25,245 nucleotides of DNA from DATCJU01 sp036562635. Its GTDB lineage: Bacteria; Actinomycetota; Actinomycetes; Mycobacteriales; Pseudonocardiaceae. The notes under the pieces were generated by a model that had not been told where the DNA came from, searched no databases, and worked only from the letters and a program-made list of their open reading frames with translations. Both the position numbers and the translations under genes were made by a program. The DNA is taken from NCBI GenBank assembly GCA_036562635.1, contig DATCJU010000120.1, positions 1 to 25,245 on the forward strand, given 5' to 3'. This document shows positions 1 through 7,800 of this stretch, piece after piece. How positions within the stretch are numbered: position 1 is the stretch's first letter; every line of letters starts with the position of its first letter.

Positions 1-262
1 CCGCGCGCAGCCGACCCCAGGACATGGTGCGCACGTCCTCGCCGTCGAGCAGGACCTGCCCGCCCAGTTCGGCGTTGCGGGGCAGCAGCCGCAGCACCGC
101 CATCGCCACGGTGGACTTCCCGCAGCCGGACTCGCCTGCCACCCCCAGGGTCTGTCCCGCCTCCAGGGACAGGTTCACCCCACGCACCGCGGGCACCACT
201 CCCTGCCGGGTGCGGTAGGTGACGGTGAGATCACGCAGTTCCAACAGCGGCGTCGTCGTCAT
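1..262 (-). CDS. Peptide ABC transporter ATP-binding protein, N-terminal part
   Basis: This is the first 87 codons of an ATPase that runs off the left edge. It begins MTTTPLLELRDLTVTYRT and has a clear Walker A motif, GESGCGKST, at residues 43-51. The spacing from the start to Walker A is that of Opp/Dpp-type (family 5) importer ATPases. It would hydrolyse ATP on the cytoplasmic face to drive uptake through the two permeases upstream of it. The ATG shares one base with the stop of the preceding permease gene (TGATG), so translation is probably coupled. Walker B, the signature motif and the C-terminal oligopeptide domain lie outside the window, so DppD and fused DppDF forms cannot be told apart. 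Confidence 0.93.
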   Translation of the reverse strand, partial: MTTTPLLELRDLTVTYRTRQGVVPAVRGVNLSLEAGQTLGVAGESGCGKSTVAMAVLRLLPRNAELGGQVLLDGEDVRTMSWGRLRA

Positions 263-1173
263 CACCGCTCCCGCAGCCGAGGGTTGAGCACGGTCTCCAG
301 GGCGCGACCGCACAGGGTGAAGGCCAGCACCACCGTGACGATCCCCAGGCCCGGCGGCAGCAGGTACCACCACGCGCCACCGGTGACCGCACCGGTGTCC
401 ATGGCCGACTTGAGCATGGTGCCCCAGGACACCACCGTCGGGTCGCCCAGGCCGAGGAAGGCCAGAGTGGACTCGGCGATGATCGCACTGGCCACGGCGA
501 GGGTGGTGTTGGCGAACACCAGCGGCAGCACCGCGGGCAGCACGTGCCGGCCGATGATGTGCCCGTGTCCACCGCCCAGGGCCCGAGCCCGCTCGATGTA
601 GGGGCGGGCCTCCACGGTCAGGGTCTGGGCGCGCACCAGGCGGGCCGTGGTGGGCCAGGAGGTGACGCCGATCGCGACCACGATCGTGGTCAGCCCACGG
701 GAGAGCACAGTGGACAGGGCGATGGCCAGCACCAGTGACGGCAGCACCAGGAAGAAGTCGGTGATGCGCATCAGCACGGCCGAGGCCCAGCCGCCGAAGT
801 GACCGGCGACGATGCCCACCAGGGTGCCGATGCACACGGACAGCAGCGTGGCGGCCAGGCCGACCAGCAGCGAGACCCGGGCGCCCCACCAGGTCAGCAG
901 CAGCACCGAACGCCCGGACTCGTCGGTGCCCAACAGGTACTCACCGCTGGGTGGCTGCAGCGGCCGCCCGGTGGCCTTGGTGACGTCCAGCCCCGCAGGG
1001 TCGGTGAGTACCGGTGCGAGCAGCGCCAGCGCACCGATCGTCAGCAGCAGCACCAGACCAACCAGCCCGGCCCGGTCGGCCCGGAACTGGCGCCACACGC
1101 GGGCGGCCGCGTCACGGCGGCGCGCCCAGGCGATCGCGCGCGGGCTGGCCACGGGAGCGGAGGAAGTCTTCAT
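262..1173 (-). CDS. Dipeptide/oligopeptide ABC transporter permease (DppC/OppC type)
   Basis: This 303-residue inner-membrane permease has the N-terminal OppC-type region, with one helix at about residues 37-57, followed by the binding-protein-dependent transport domain. The cytoplasmic EAA-type loop is visible as ERARALGGGHGHIIGRHVLP, near residue 200. A typical DppC is about 280-310 residues, so the protein is full length. It would pair with the DppB-type permease to form the channel for peptides or a related solute. Its ATG overlaps the stop of the DppB-type gene by four bases (ATGA), and its own stop overlaps the ATPase start, so the genes form one operon. The substrate cannot be read from the sequence. 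Confidence 0.93.
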   Translation of the reverse strand: MKTSSAPVASPRAIAWARRRDAAARVWRQFRADRAGLVGLVLLLTIGALALLAPVLTDPAGLDVTKATGRPLQPPSGEYLLGTDESGRSVLLLTWWGARVSLLVGLAATLLSVCIGTLVGIVAGHFGGWASAVLMRITDFFLVLPSLVLAIALSTVLSRGLTTIVVAIGVTSWPTTARLVRAQTLTVEARPYIERARALGGGHGHIIGRHVLPAVLPLVFANTTLAVASAIIAESTLAFLGLGDPTVVSWGTMLKSAMDTGAVTGGAWWYLLPPGLGIVTVVLAFTLCGRALETVLNPRLRER

Positions 1174-2219
1174 GCGGTACGCACCCTCGGATCCAGCACC
1201 CGGTACAGCAGTTCCGCCACCACGTTCATGGCGGTGACGCTGCCGGTGAGCACGATGAACACACCCTGTACCAGCGGCAGGTCCGGTACCTGCAGTGCCT
1301 GGTAGAGCAACTGCCCCAGCCCGGGCCAGCTGAACACGGTCTCCACGGTGACGGCACCGGACACCACCAGTCCCAGGTGCAGGAAGATCAGGGTCACGGT
1401 GGGCAGCAGCGCGTTGGGCACCGCGTGCCGACGGCGTACCAGGTCGTCACGCAGGCCCTTGGCCCGGGCGGTGGTCAGGTAGTCCGCGCCCATCTCCTCC
1501 AACAGGGAGGCCCGCATCACCATCTGGTACTGGGCGTAGATCACCGCGACCATGGTGATGACCGGCAGCACCAGGTGGTGTGCGGTGTCCAGGGCCTGCG
1601 ACAGGAAGTCCGGCGGGGTGTCGGTGCTGACCATGCCCCCGGTGGGGAACAGGCCGGGGATCGGGCCGATGCCCACGGCGAACACCATGAGCACGATCAG
1701 CCCGAGCCAGAAGGTGGGAACCGACCACAGGGTGAGTGCGGTGCCGGTGGCCACCCGGTCGAAGCGGCTGCCCCGACGCCACGCCGACAGGGTGCCCAGC
1801 CACAGCCCGAGGACGGCGGCGAGCAGGGTGGCGGTTCCGGCCAGCAGGATCGTCGGCCACAGCCGGTCCAGGATCAGCTCACCGACCGGGCGCTGGTAGG
1901 TGTAGGACTCACCGAAGTCGCCCTGCAGCACACCGACCAGGTAGTCCAGGAACTGTTGCCACAGCGGCCGGTCCAGCCCGAGCTGGGCGCGCAGCTCGTT
2001 GATCTGGTCGATGGTGACGGGCCGACCCCGGGTCATGGTGACCACGGGATCACCGGGCATCACCCGGAACAGGAAGAACCCGAGCACCACGACGAGGAAC
2101 AGGCTCACCAGCGCCCCGCCGAGCTTGCTCAGCACGTAGCGCAGGGTGTTACCCGAACGGGTGCCGGAGCCGGCCTCGGCCGGCTCCGGCACCTCGGTGG
2201 ACGTCACCAGGTCCGACAC
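1170..2219 (-). CDS. Dipeptide/oligopeptide ABC transporter permease (DppB/OppB type)
   Basis: This 349-residue permease has the DppB/OppB architecture. A first helix at about residues 33-53 is followed by RVMPGDPV, which matches the family hallmark after helix 1. A periplasmic segment and the five-helix transport domain follow, with an EAA loop containing ARAKGLRDDLVRRRHAVPNALLP. The N-terminus carries about 25 extra hydrophilic residues rich in Glu, Gly and Ser before the first helix. The start is a GTG lying 4 bp after the stop of the substrate-binding gene, with a GGGAG ribosome-binding site inside that gene's end. It overlaps the next permease by 4 bp. Function: half of the transmembrane channel of the importer. 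Confidence 0.93.
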   Translation of the reverse strand: MSDLVTSTEVPEPAEAGSGTRSGNTLRYVLSKLGGALVSLFLVVVLGFFLFRVMPGDPVVTMTRGRPVTIDQINELRAQLGLDRPLWQQFLDYLVGVLQGDFGESYTYQRPVGELILDRLWPTILLAGTATLLAAVLGLWLGTLSAWRRGSRFDRVATGTALTLWSVPTFWLGLIVLMVFAVGIGPIPGLFPTGGMVSTDTPPDFLSQALDTAHHLVLPVITMVAVIYAQYQMVMRASLLEEMGADYLTTARAKGLRDDLVRRRHAVPNALLPTVTLIFLHLGLVVSGAVTVETVFSWPGLGQLLYQALQVPDLPLVQGVFIVLTGSVTAMNVVAELLYRVLDPRVRTA

Positions 2220-2223
2220 GCCC

Positions 2224-4023
2224 TCACTCCCGGTCGTCGGCGTTGGCCCGGCGTCGACGGATCGTCACCAACGCGACGGCGGCGCCGACCAGGATCACCC
2301 CGCCGACCACGGCCACCACGGGCACGGTGCTGCGCGACTCGACGGTGGTGGCCCGATCGGTCGGAACGGCACCGTAGTAGCCCCAGTAACCCTGCTGTGC
2401 GGTGATCACCCCGCCCGGGTCGGGCTGCACCTGGAAGGAGCTGAACCGGTCGGAACGGTAGGCCTCCAGGGCGTTCTCGTAGAACAGGATGACTGCGCCG
2501 ACCTGCTCGTAGAACCGCTCCTGAGCCTGCTTGACCAGCTCGATCCGCTTGGTGCGGTCCGTCTCGGCGAGCTGCTGGCGGTACAGCTCGTCGTAGCGGG
2601 CGTCGCAGAAGAAGGAGTCGGTGTTGCCGCTGGCCCCCTGCGCGCTGGGCCGCTGGTCACAGGTCTGCAGCGACAGCACGTAGTCCGGGTCGGGGTTGAC
2701 GCCCCAGCTGGAGAAGGCCATGTCGAAGTTGCCCAGGCCGATCTCCTCGTTCATCTTGGTGCCGGCCATGAGCTGCAGGTCGACGGTGATGCCGATCTCG
2801 GCCAGCCAGCTCTTGATGAACTCGCCGGCACGGGCGTCGGCGCCCCGGTCGTTACGGCCGTAGAGCCGGAACTGCAGCGGCTTGCCGTCCGGGCCGACCC
2901 GCACCCCGTCCGGACCCTTGGGGTAGCCGGCCTCGTCCAGCAGCCGGTTCGCGGCGGCCAGGTCGAACTTCCACTCCTGCTCGGGGGAGGGCTTCCAGTG
3001 GTAGTCGGCGAACACCGGCGGGATGTAGCCGGCGCCCACCTCGGCGTACCCGCCCATCACCCGGTCCACGATCGCCTGACGGTCGATGGCCTGTGCGATC
3101 GCCTGGCGCACCCGCACGTCCTTCAGCGCGGGGTGGCCGTCCCCGATGGGCGTGCCGTCGGCCAGTGCCGCCCCGGGGTTGAAGGCCAGCTCGTAGAACC
3201 GCCGGCCCTGGGCCTGGTTGAGGGCGATGTTCTCCTGGTTCTTCAGCGCGTCGAACTGGGCCGAGGTCAGCTTGCTGACCAGGTCCACCTCACCCTTGCG
3301 CAGGGCCTGCACCGCGGCGTCGGTGTTCTTGTAGGTGATGAAGTGCAGCTCGTCGATCTGCGGAGCGCCGCGCCAGTAGTTCTTGTTGGCCTTGAGCTTG
3401 ACGTACTGCTCCTTGGCGTGTTCCACGAGCACGAACGGGCCGCTGCCGACGACCTCGCCCTGGTCGTTGGGGTAGCTGGCGATGTCGGTGACCTTCGACC
3501 AGACGTGCTCGGGCACGATCGGCACATCCAGGGCCAGCATCGTGGCCTGCGGCTGCTTGGTCTTGATCACCAGCGTGCGGTCGTCGGTCGCGGTGACCGA
3601 CTCGAAGCCGGCCACGAAGTTGCCGTTGGCCTTGCGGGCCGCCGGGTCACGCAGCATCAGGTTGAAGGTGAACGCGGCGTCCCTGGCGGTGATGGGCTGA
3701 CCGTCCGACCACTTGGCACCCTCGCGGATGGTGAAGGTCCAGGTCAGCTTGTCCGGCGAGACCTCCCACCGCTCCGCCAGCCCGGGGGCCGGCTGCAACT
3801 TCTCGTCATAGGTGGTGAGGAACTCGTACATCAGCCGACCGATCTCGGTCGACGTGGCGAAGATGGCGGTGAACGGGTTGAGTGTGTCGATGTTCTGTGT
3901 CACCGCCACCCGCAGCACGACCGGTTGCTGCTGGGTCTGCGCCACCGCTGGGGTCGCGGCGGGCGCGGCCACCAGCGCGAGCACGGCGCCGACCGCGGCC
4001 AGCGCCAGGCGTCGCAACGTCAT
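2224..4023 (-). CDS. ABC transporter substrate-binding protein, family 5, with C-terminal membrane anchor
   Basis: This 599-residue extracytoplasmic solute-binding protein of the SBP_bac_5 family captures peptides or similar ligands for the importer. Residues 1-28 are a Sec signal peptide (MTLRRLALAAVGAVLALVAA, then a likely AVA/Q cleavage site). No lipobox cysteine follows, which is unusual for a Gram-positive binding protein. Instead the C-terminus has a hydrophobic segment at about residues 566-588, followed by RRRR and a short charged tail. That suggests a C-terminal transmembrane anchor. The central region has family landmarks such as GSGPFVLVE and DVRVRQAIAQAIDRQAI. It is the first gene of the minus-strand operon. 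The ATG is preceded by GGAAGGG about 10 nt upstream. Ligand specificity is unknown; the divergent peptidases favour peptides. Confidence 0.93.
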   Translation of the reverse strand: MTLRRLALAAVGAVLALVAAPAATPAVAQTQQQPVVLRVAVTQNIDTLNPFTAIFATSTEIGRLMYEFLTTYDEKLQPAPGLAERWEVSPDKLTWTFTIREGAKWSDGQPITARDAAFTFNLMLRDPAARKANGNFVAGFESVTATDDRTLVIKTKQPQATMLALDVPIVPEHVWSKVTDIASYPNDQGEVVGSGPFVLVEHAKEQYVKLKANKNYWRGAPQIDELHFITYKNTDAAVQALRKGEVDLVSKLTSAQFDALKNQENIALNQAQGRRFYELAFNPGAALADGTPIGDGHPALKDVRVRQAIAQAIDRQAIVDRVMGGYAEVGAGYIPPVFADYHWKPSPEQEWKFDLAAANRLLDEAGYPKGPDGVRVGPDGKPLQFRLYGRNDRGADARAGEFIKSWLAEIGITVDLQLMAGTKMNEEIGLGNFDMAFSSWGVNPDPDYVLSLQTCDQRPSAQGASGNTDSFFCDARYDELYRQQLAETDRTKRIELVKQAQERFYEQVGAVILFYENALEAYRSDRFSSFQVQPDPGGVITAQQGYWGYYGAVPTDRATTVESRSTVPVVAVVGGVILVGAAVALVTIRRRRANADDRE

Positions 4024-4111
4024 GGCACATCATCCCTTCCGACGAGGTGCCAAGAAATAACCATCAATGCTCGGTGGAAGTCAACGAATACCGGGAGTGG
4101 CGGCTAAGTCG

Positions 4112-4123
4112 TAATGTGGCCTG
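4112..4123 (+). promoter_or_regulatory. Leaderless-type -10 region of the D-aminopeptidase gene
   Basis: TAATGT at 4112-4117 is followed by six bases and then the GTG start at 4124. There is no purine-rich ribosome-binding site. TANNNT about 6-7 nt before the start codon is the usual layout of leaderless actinobacterial transcripts. No convincing -35 hexamer is visible. The 100-bp divergent spacer 4024-4123 must also hold the transporter operon promoter, which I could not place. Confidence 0.5.
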
Positions 4124-4951
4124 GTGCGGATCCTTATCTCTGCCGACATGGAGGGCGCCACCGGCGTGACCTGGACCGCGGACGTCGAACCAGGAACCGA
4201 GCAGTGGCAACGGTTCCGGCGGCTCTTCGCCGGCGACGTCAACGCCTGTATCGACGGGCTCGTCGCCGGGGGTGCCACGGACGTGCTGGTCAACGAGGCG
4301 CACTCCTCACAGCGCAACCTGCTGCTGGAGGAACTGGACCCCCGGGCCCGCATGCTCACCGGCAAGCACAAGCCGCTGTCGATGATGCAGGGCATCGACA
4401 CCGGGGTGGACGGAGTGGTGTTCCTGGGCTACCACACCGGCGCCGGCGAGGAAGGCGTCCTGGCCCACACCTACCTGGAGAACGCCATCACCGGAGTGTG
4501 GCTGGACGGCGTACCCGCGAGCGAGGGCCGGCTCAACGCGACCCTGGCCGCCGAGCACGGGGTGCCGGTGCTGCTGGTCACCGGAGACGACCGCACCTGT
4601 GTAGACGCTGCCGACTACGCCCCGGAGGCGCAGCGGGTCGCGGTCAAGGAGTGCGTGAGCCGGTACGCGGCGATCTGCCTGCCGCCCTCGCGCACCGCCG
4701 AGCTGATCCGCGCGGCGGCCGAGAAAGCCATGACCCGGGCCGGGCGTGGTGAGGGTGTGGCCGCCCCGCACCGGATGGAGGTGGAGTTCGACGCCGCGCA
4801 CCTGGCCATGGCCACCTCGGTGATCCCCACCGTCGAACGGATCGGAGTGCGGCGCGTAGGGTTCGAGGCGCCCTCGATGACCGAGGCGATGAAGTGCTTC
4901 AAGACGGTCACCGCCGTGGCCGCAGGTGCGATGGAGCGAATCTATGGCTGA
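4124..4951 (+). CDS. dppA: M55 family D-aminopeptidase (DppA type)
   Basis: This 275-residue zinc aminopeptidase resembles Bacillus subtilis DppA, which removes N-terminal D-residues from peptides such as D-Ala-D-Ala. The expected ligands are present at almost the same positions: D8 and E10 in SADMEG, H60 in NEAHSS, H104 in GYHTGAG and E134 in ASEGRLNAT. H115, the family's proposed catalytic histidine, is also present. There is no signal peptide, so it is cytoplasmic. The GTG start at 4124 is chosen because the protein aligns from its first residue and a TANNNT box lies just upstream. The gene is divergent from a peptide importer and overlaps an M20 peptidase by 8 bp, suggesting use of imported or recycled D-amino-acid peptides. 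The natural substrate is inferred. Confidence 0.9.
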   Translation: MRILISADMEGATGVTWTADVEPGTEQWQRFRRLFAGDVNACIDGLVAGGATDVLVNEAHSSQRNLLLEELDPRARMLTGKHKPLSMMQGIDTGVDGVVFLGYHTGAGEEGVLAHTYLENAITGVWLDGVPASEGRLNATLAAEHGVPVLLVTGDDRTCVDAADYAPEAQRVAVKECVSRYAAICLPPSRTAELIRAAAEKAMTRAGRGEGVAAPHRMEVEFDAAHLAMATSVIPTVERIGVRRVGFEAPSMTEAMKCFKTVTAVAAGAMERIYG

Positions 4952-6272
4952 CGGCACCGGCCGCACCCTCGAGGACGACGTGGTGGAGCTGTGCTCCCGG
5001 CTCATTCGCTTCGACACCACCAACCACGGTGGTGGTGACGCGGTGGGCGAGCGGGAGGCAGCCGAGTACGTCGCCGGGGTGCTGACCGACGCTGGGCTGG
5101 AGCCGAAGGTACTGGAGTCGGCGCCGCGGCGGGCCAACGTGGTCGCTCGCATCCCCGGCGCCGACCCGGACCGACCGGCCCTGCTGGTGCACGGGCACCT
5201 GGACGTGGTGCCGGCCGAGGCGGCCGACTGGAGCGTGCATCCCTTCTCCGGGGAGGTGCGCGACGGCTACGTGTGGGGCCGGGGCGCGGTCGACATGAAG
5301 GACATGCTGGCGATGGTGCTGGCCGTGGCCCGCCACTGGGCGGCCACCGGTCGGCGCCCGCAGCGGGACGTGGTGCTCGCGTTCGTCGCCGACGAGGAGG
5401 ACCGCGGCGACTACGGGGCGCACTGGCTGGTCACCGAACACCCCGAGCTGTTCGCGGGCTGCACCGAGGCGGTCAGCGAGTCCGGAGGCTTCTCCTACCC
5501 CGTGCGGGCCGCCAACGGTCGCACCGCCCGGCTCTACCCGGTTGCCACCGCCGAGCGCGGTTCGGCATGGCTGAAGCTGGTCGCCCGTGGCACCGCCGGG
5601 CACGCCTCCCGAAACCATCCGGACAACGCGGTGCTGCACCTGACCCGCGCCATGACCCGCCTGGGCGAGTACCAGTGGCCGGTGCGGTTGACCCCGGCGG
5701 TGCAGGCCTACCTGGAACGGGTGGGTGCCGCACTCGGTGTGGAGGTGGATCTGTCCGACGTGGACGGCACCCTGGAGCGGCTGGGCACCGCGGCCGAGAT
5801 GGTGTCCTTCGCCGTCCGCAACTCCTCCACCCCCACGTTCCTGCGGGCCGGGTACAAGGTGAACGTCCGGCCCAGTGAGGCGATCGGTTACGTGGACGGT
5901 CGGGTGTTGCCCGGTACCCGGGACGAGTTCCTGGCCACGGTTGACGAGCTGCTCGGGCCGCAGGTGCGTCGCGAGTTCCTCAGTGACCAGCCGCCCGTCC
6001 AGGCCCCGCTGGACACGCCGCTGTTCGACGCGATGGCCGAGGCGGTGCAGGCCGAGGACCCCGAGGGGGTGGTGGTGCCGTTCTGCATGGGCGGGGGCAC
6101 CGACGCCAAGGCGTTCGCCCAGCTCGGTATCGCCGGATACGGCTTCACCCCCATGCGAACGCCCGACGACTTCCCCACCTACGGCCTGGCGCACGGGGTG
6201 GACGAGCGTGTGCCGGTGAGCGGCCTGCAGTCGGGGGTGCGGATGCTGGAGCGTTTCCTGCGTCGGTGTTGA
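4944..6272 (+). CDS. M20 family metallopeptidase (dipeptidase/deacylase-like)
   Basis: This 442-residue di-zinc hydrolase belongs to the M20/M25/M40 superfamily. Motifs in order: HGHLDVVP with H85 and D87, GRGAVDMK with the bridging D117, the general-base and ligand pair E151/E152 in VADEED, and a late histidine in YGLAHGVDE. The dimerisation domain lies at about residues 190-310. I chose the ATG at 4944 over an in-frame GTG at 4926 because GGAG at 4933-4936 sits 7 bp before it. It overlaps the D-aminopeptidase stop by 8 bp, so the two are translated from one mRNA. Members of this family cleave dipeptides, N-acyl amino acids or carbamates. Context favours dipeptides, but specificity is not readable here. 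Confidence 0.9.
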   Translation: MADGTGRTLEDDVVELCSRLIRFDTTNHGGGDAVGEREAAEYVAGVLTDAGLEPKVLESAPRRANVVARIPGADPDRPALLVHGHLDVVPAEAADWSVHPFSGEVRDGYVWGRGAVDMKDMLAMVLAVARHWAATGRRPQRDVVLAFVADEEDRGDYGAHWLVTEHPELFAGCTEAVSESGGFSYPVRAANGRTARLYPVATAERGSAWLKLVARGTAGHASRNHPDNAVLHLTRAMTRLGEYQWPVRLTPAVQAYLERVGAALGVEVDLSDVDGTLERLGTAAEMVSFAVRNSSTPTFLRAGYKVNVRPSEAIGYVDGRVLPGTRDEFLATVDELLGPQVRREFLSDQPPVQAPLDTPLFDAMAEAVQAEDPEGVVVPFCMGGGTDAKAFAQLGIAGYGFTPMRTPDDFPTYGLAHGVDERVPVSGLQSGVRMLERFLRRC

Positions 6273-6277
6273 TCCGC

Positions 6278-6312
6278 GGTGTGGGGGTGTCCTGTGGGGA
6301 CGCCCCCACACC
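6278..6312. terminator. Bidirectional hairpin terminator between M20 gene and yceI
   Basis: A 15-bp stem (6278-6292 with 6298-6312, one G-T pair) closes a 5-base loop. It sits between the converging ends of the peptidase and yceI genes. There is no long T-tract, which is normal for high-GC actinobacteria. Confidence 0.8.
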
Positions 6313-6330
6313 CGTCCGTGGCCGGGATGG

Positions 6331-6906
6331 TCACCGCTGGCGCGTGGCCTCGGCCTCGATCTCGATCGTGACCTTCTTACCGACCAGCACGCCGCCGGTT
6401 TCCAGCGTCTGGTTCCAGGTCATGCCGAACTCCTCACGGTCGATCTCGGTCCGGGCGGAGAAGGCGAGCACCTCACCGCCCCAGGGGTTGGTGGCGAGGC
6501 CCTCGAAGGTCACGGCGAGCTCCACCTCACGGGTGATGCCCTTGATGGTCAGTTCGCCGAGCAGCGTGAAGTCGGCGCCGTCCTGATCGGTGATCCGCAG
6601 GCTGCGGAAGGTCATCTCCGGGAAGGACTCCACGTCCAGGAAGTCCCCACCTCGCAGGTGCTGGTCCCGCTTGTCCACACCGGTGTCGATGCTGGCGGTC
6701 CGGATGGTGACCTCGACGCCGGAGGCCAGCGGGTCCTCGGTGACCGTGATGGTGCCGGAGAACTCCCCGAAGTGGCCCCGGACCTTGCTCACCATCAGGT
6801 GTCGAGCGACGAAGCCGATCCTGGTGTGCGCAGTGTCCAGCGCGAAGGTGCCGGGAGCGGGAATGGTGAGGTCCTGCCAGGTTCGGGTGGTGGCTGCCTG
6901 GGTCAT
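6331..6906 (-). CDS. YceI family protein (lipocalin-like polyisoprenoid-binding fold)
   Basis: This 191-residue protein is a complete YceI domain. The typical core starts at FALDTAHTRIGFVARHLMVSKVRGHF and continues through DVESFPEMTF and LTIKGITREVELAV to GGVLVGKKVTIEIE. YceI proteins are beta-barrels that bind isoprenoid-like lipids. In actinobacteria they are usually cytoplasmic, and no signal peptide is present here. The start has a strong AGGAGG site 5 bp upstream. The gene is divergent from a MarR-type regulator, and a large inverted repeat covers the yceI transcription start region, so repression by that regulator is likely. The physiological ligand is unknown. Confidence 0.93.
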   Translation of the reverse strand: MTQAATTRTWQDLTIPAPGTFALDTAHTRIGFVARHLMVSKVRGHFGEFSGTITVTEDPLASGVEVTIRTASIDTGVDKRDQHLRGGDFLDVESFPEMTFRSLRITDQDGADFTLLGELTIKGITREVELAVTFEGLATNPWGGEVLAFSARTEIDREEFGMTWNQTLETGGVLVGKKVTIEIEAEATRQR

Positions 6907-6918
6907 CGTTCCTCCTAC

Positions 6919-6953
6919 TTGGTTGCTGCGCAGATATCTGCAACAGTAACCAA
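6919..6953. promoter_or_regulatory. Nested inverted-repeat operator between yceI and the MarR gene
   Basis: Outer arms TTGGTTGCTG (6919-6928) and CAGTAACCAA (6944-6953) pair at 9 of 10 positions. Between them lies a perfect 12-bp palindrome, GCAGATATCTGC (6930-6941), whose centre is offset by half a base from the outer repeat. The element covers the likely transcription start of yceI, as expected for a repressor site of the adjacent MarR-type protein. Confidence 0.65.
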
Positions 6954-6979
6954 TGTAGAAGCATTATTACACTTGTCAA
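6952..6979 (-). promoter_or_regulatory. Sigma-A type promoter of yceI
   Basis: On the minus strand TTGACA (6979-6974) is followed by a 16-bp spacer and TACATT (6957-6952). This is a near-consensus vegetative promoter. The start site would fall inside the inverted-repeat operator. Confidence 0.65.
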
Positions 6980-6987
6980 GCAAGGGG

Positions 6988-6999
6988 TAGTATGGAGGC
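6988..6999 (+). promoter_or_regulatory. Leaderless-type -10 region of the MarR gene
   Basis: TAGTAT (6988-6993) lies six bases before the ATG at 7000. GGAGG at 6994-6998 is only one base from the ATG, too close to act as a ribosome-binding site. A leaderless mRNA is therefore the better reading. Confidence 0.55.
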
Positions 7000-7482
7000 A
7001 TGAGACAAGGCCTCCTGACCGATCCACGCATCACGGCGATGGGCCTACTGACCGAAGCCTGTACCGGCGTCCAGGCCAAACTGACTCCGCTCCTGGCCCG
7101 GCACGGTCTGTCCCTGGTCGACTTCGAGGTCCTGCTGCGGCTCGCCCGCTCACCCGGACACCGGCTGCGCATGAGCGACCTGGCCGCCCAGACCTCCTTG
7201 TCCACCAGCGGCGTCACACGCGTGGTGGACCGTCTGGAACGCGGCGGCATGGTCCGTCGTCAGCCCTGTCCGGAGGACCGTCGTGCCGCCTACGCGGTCA
7301 TCACCGCAGCCGGCCTGGAGCGCCTGGACACTCTGCTCCCCCAACACCTCGCCGACATCGAACAGTGGTTCACCGGGCTGTTGGACGTGGAACAGTTGAA
7401 GGCCCTGATGACCGCACTGCGCATCGTGCGGAACACCGTCCGGCCCGGTGCCGAGGCAGGCGCACGCCCCACCTCCTCCTGA
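7000..7482 (+). CDS. MarR family transcriptional regulator
   Basis: This 160-residue winged-helix protein has MarR organisation. N-terminal dimerisation helices are followed by the helix-turn-helix at about residues 55-80 (MSDLAAQTSLSTSGVTRVVDRLERGG) and the wing with PEDRRAAY near 92-99. C-terminal helices then return to the dimer interface. MarR proteins repress divergent genes and release DNA on binding phenolic or other small ligands, or on oxidation. The divergent yceI and the inverted repeat between them suggest control of yceI and of itself. One cysteine sits next to the wing (QPCPEDRR); whether it senses oxidation is not known. Confidence 0.9.
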   Translation: MRQGLLTDPRITAMGLLTEACTGVQAKLTPLLARHGLSLVDFEVLLRLARSPGHRLRMSDLAAQTSLSTSGVTRVVDRLERGGMVRRQPCPEDRRAAYAVITAAGLERLDTLLPQHLADIEQWFTGLLDVEQLKALMTALRIVRNTVRPGAEAGARPTSS

Positions 7483-7800
7483 ACCGAGTCGCATCGTGCG
7501 GTGGAACCCGGATTCCGTGGCCGAACGGTCAGCCCGTCAGCACCGGATCACCCCCGACATGCACAGCTCGACCAGCAGCTCCACCACCGTGTCCTGCTCG
7601 AACAGGGGCCGGTACCAGCCGACATGACCACGCCGGCGAACCTGCCGTGCGCGCTCACCCGGTGTGGTGCGGCCCGATGCACCGCGTGACCGTCGCCTCG
7701 ATCCTCGTGGTCGGTCCCCCGGCTCACCGACAGCTACCCCCACCGGGGGATATCCACGGGACCAGGTGCCGGCTCCCCTGCTCTGCAGGAGGATGGCACC
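7483..7800. other. Intergenic stretch without a convincing gene
   Basis: The open frames here have poor composition (Arg, Pro and Thr rich) and no recognisable domain. One minus-strand frame ends in a protein-like tail (VELLVELCMSGVIRC) near 7540-7600, which could be a gene remnant, but nothing upstream of it continues convincingly. An AGGAGG ribosome-binding site for the next gene is at about 7786-7791. Confidence 0.5.

Noticed and set aside
2146..4107. 653-codon plus-strand open frame opposite the substrate-binding protein gene
   Set aside because: Its translation is low-complexity (Val, Gly, Leu, Arg, Asp) and mirrors the minus-strand gene, which has a signal peptide and clear family motifs.
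4908..6311. 467-codon minus-strand open frame opposite the M20 peptidase
   Set aside because: Histidine, glycine and proline rich antisense frame typical of high-GC DNA; the plus strand encodes the full M20 motif set.
6994..6998. GGAGG as ribosome-binding site of the MarR gene
   Set aside because: It is one base from the ATG, too close to function; a leaderless start after TAGTAT fits better.
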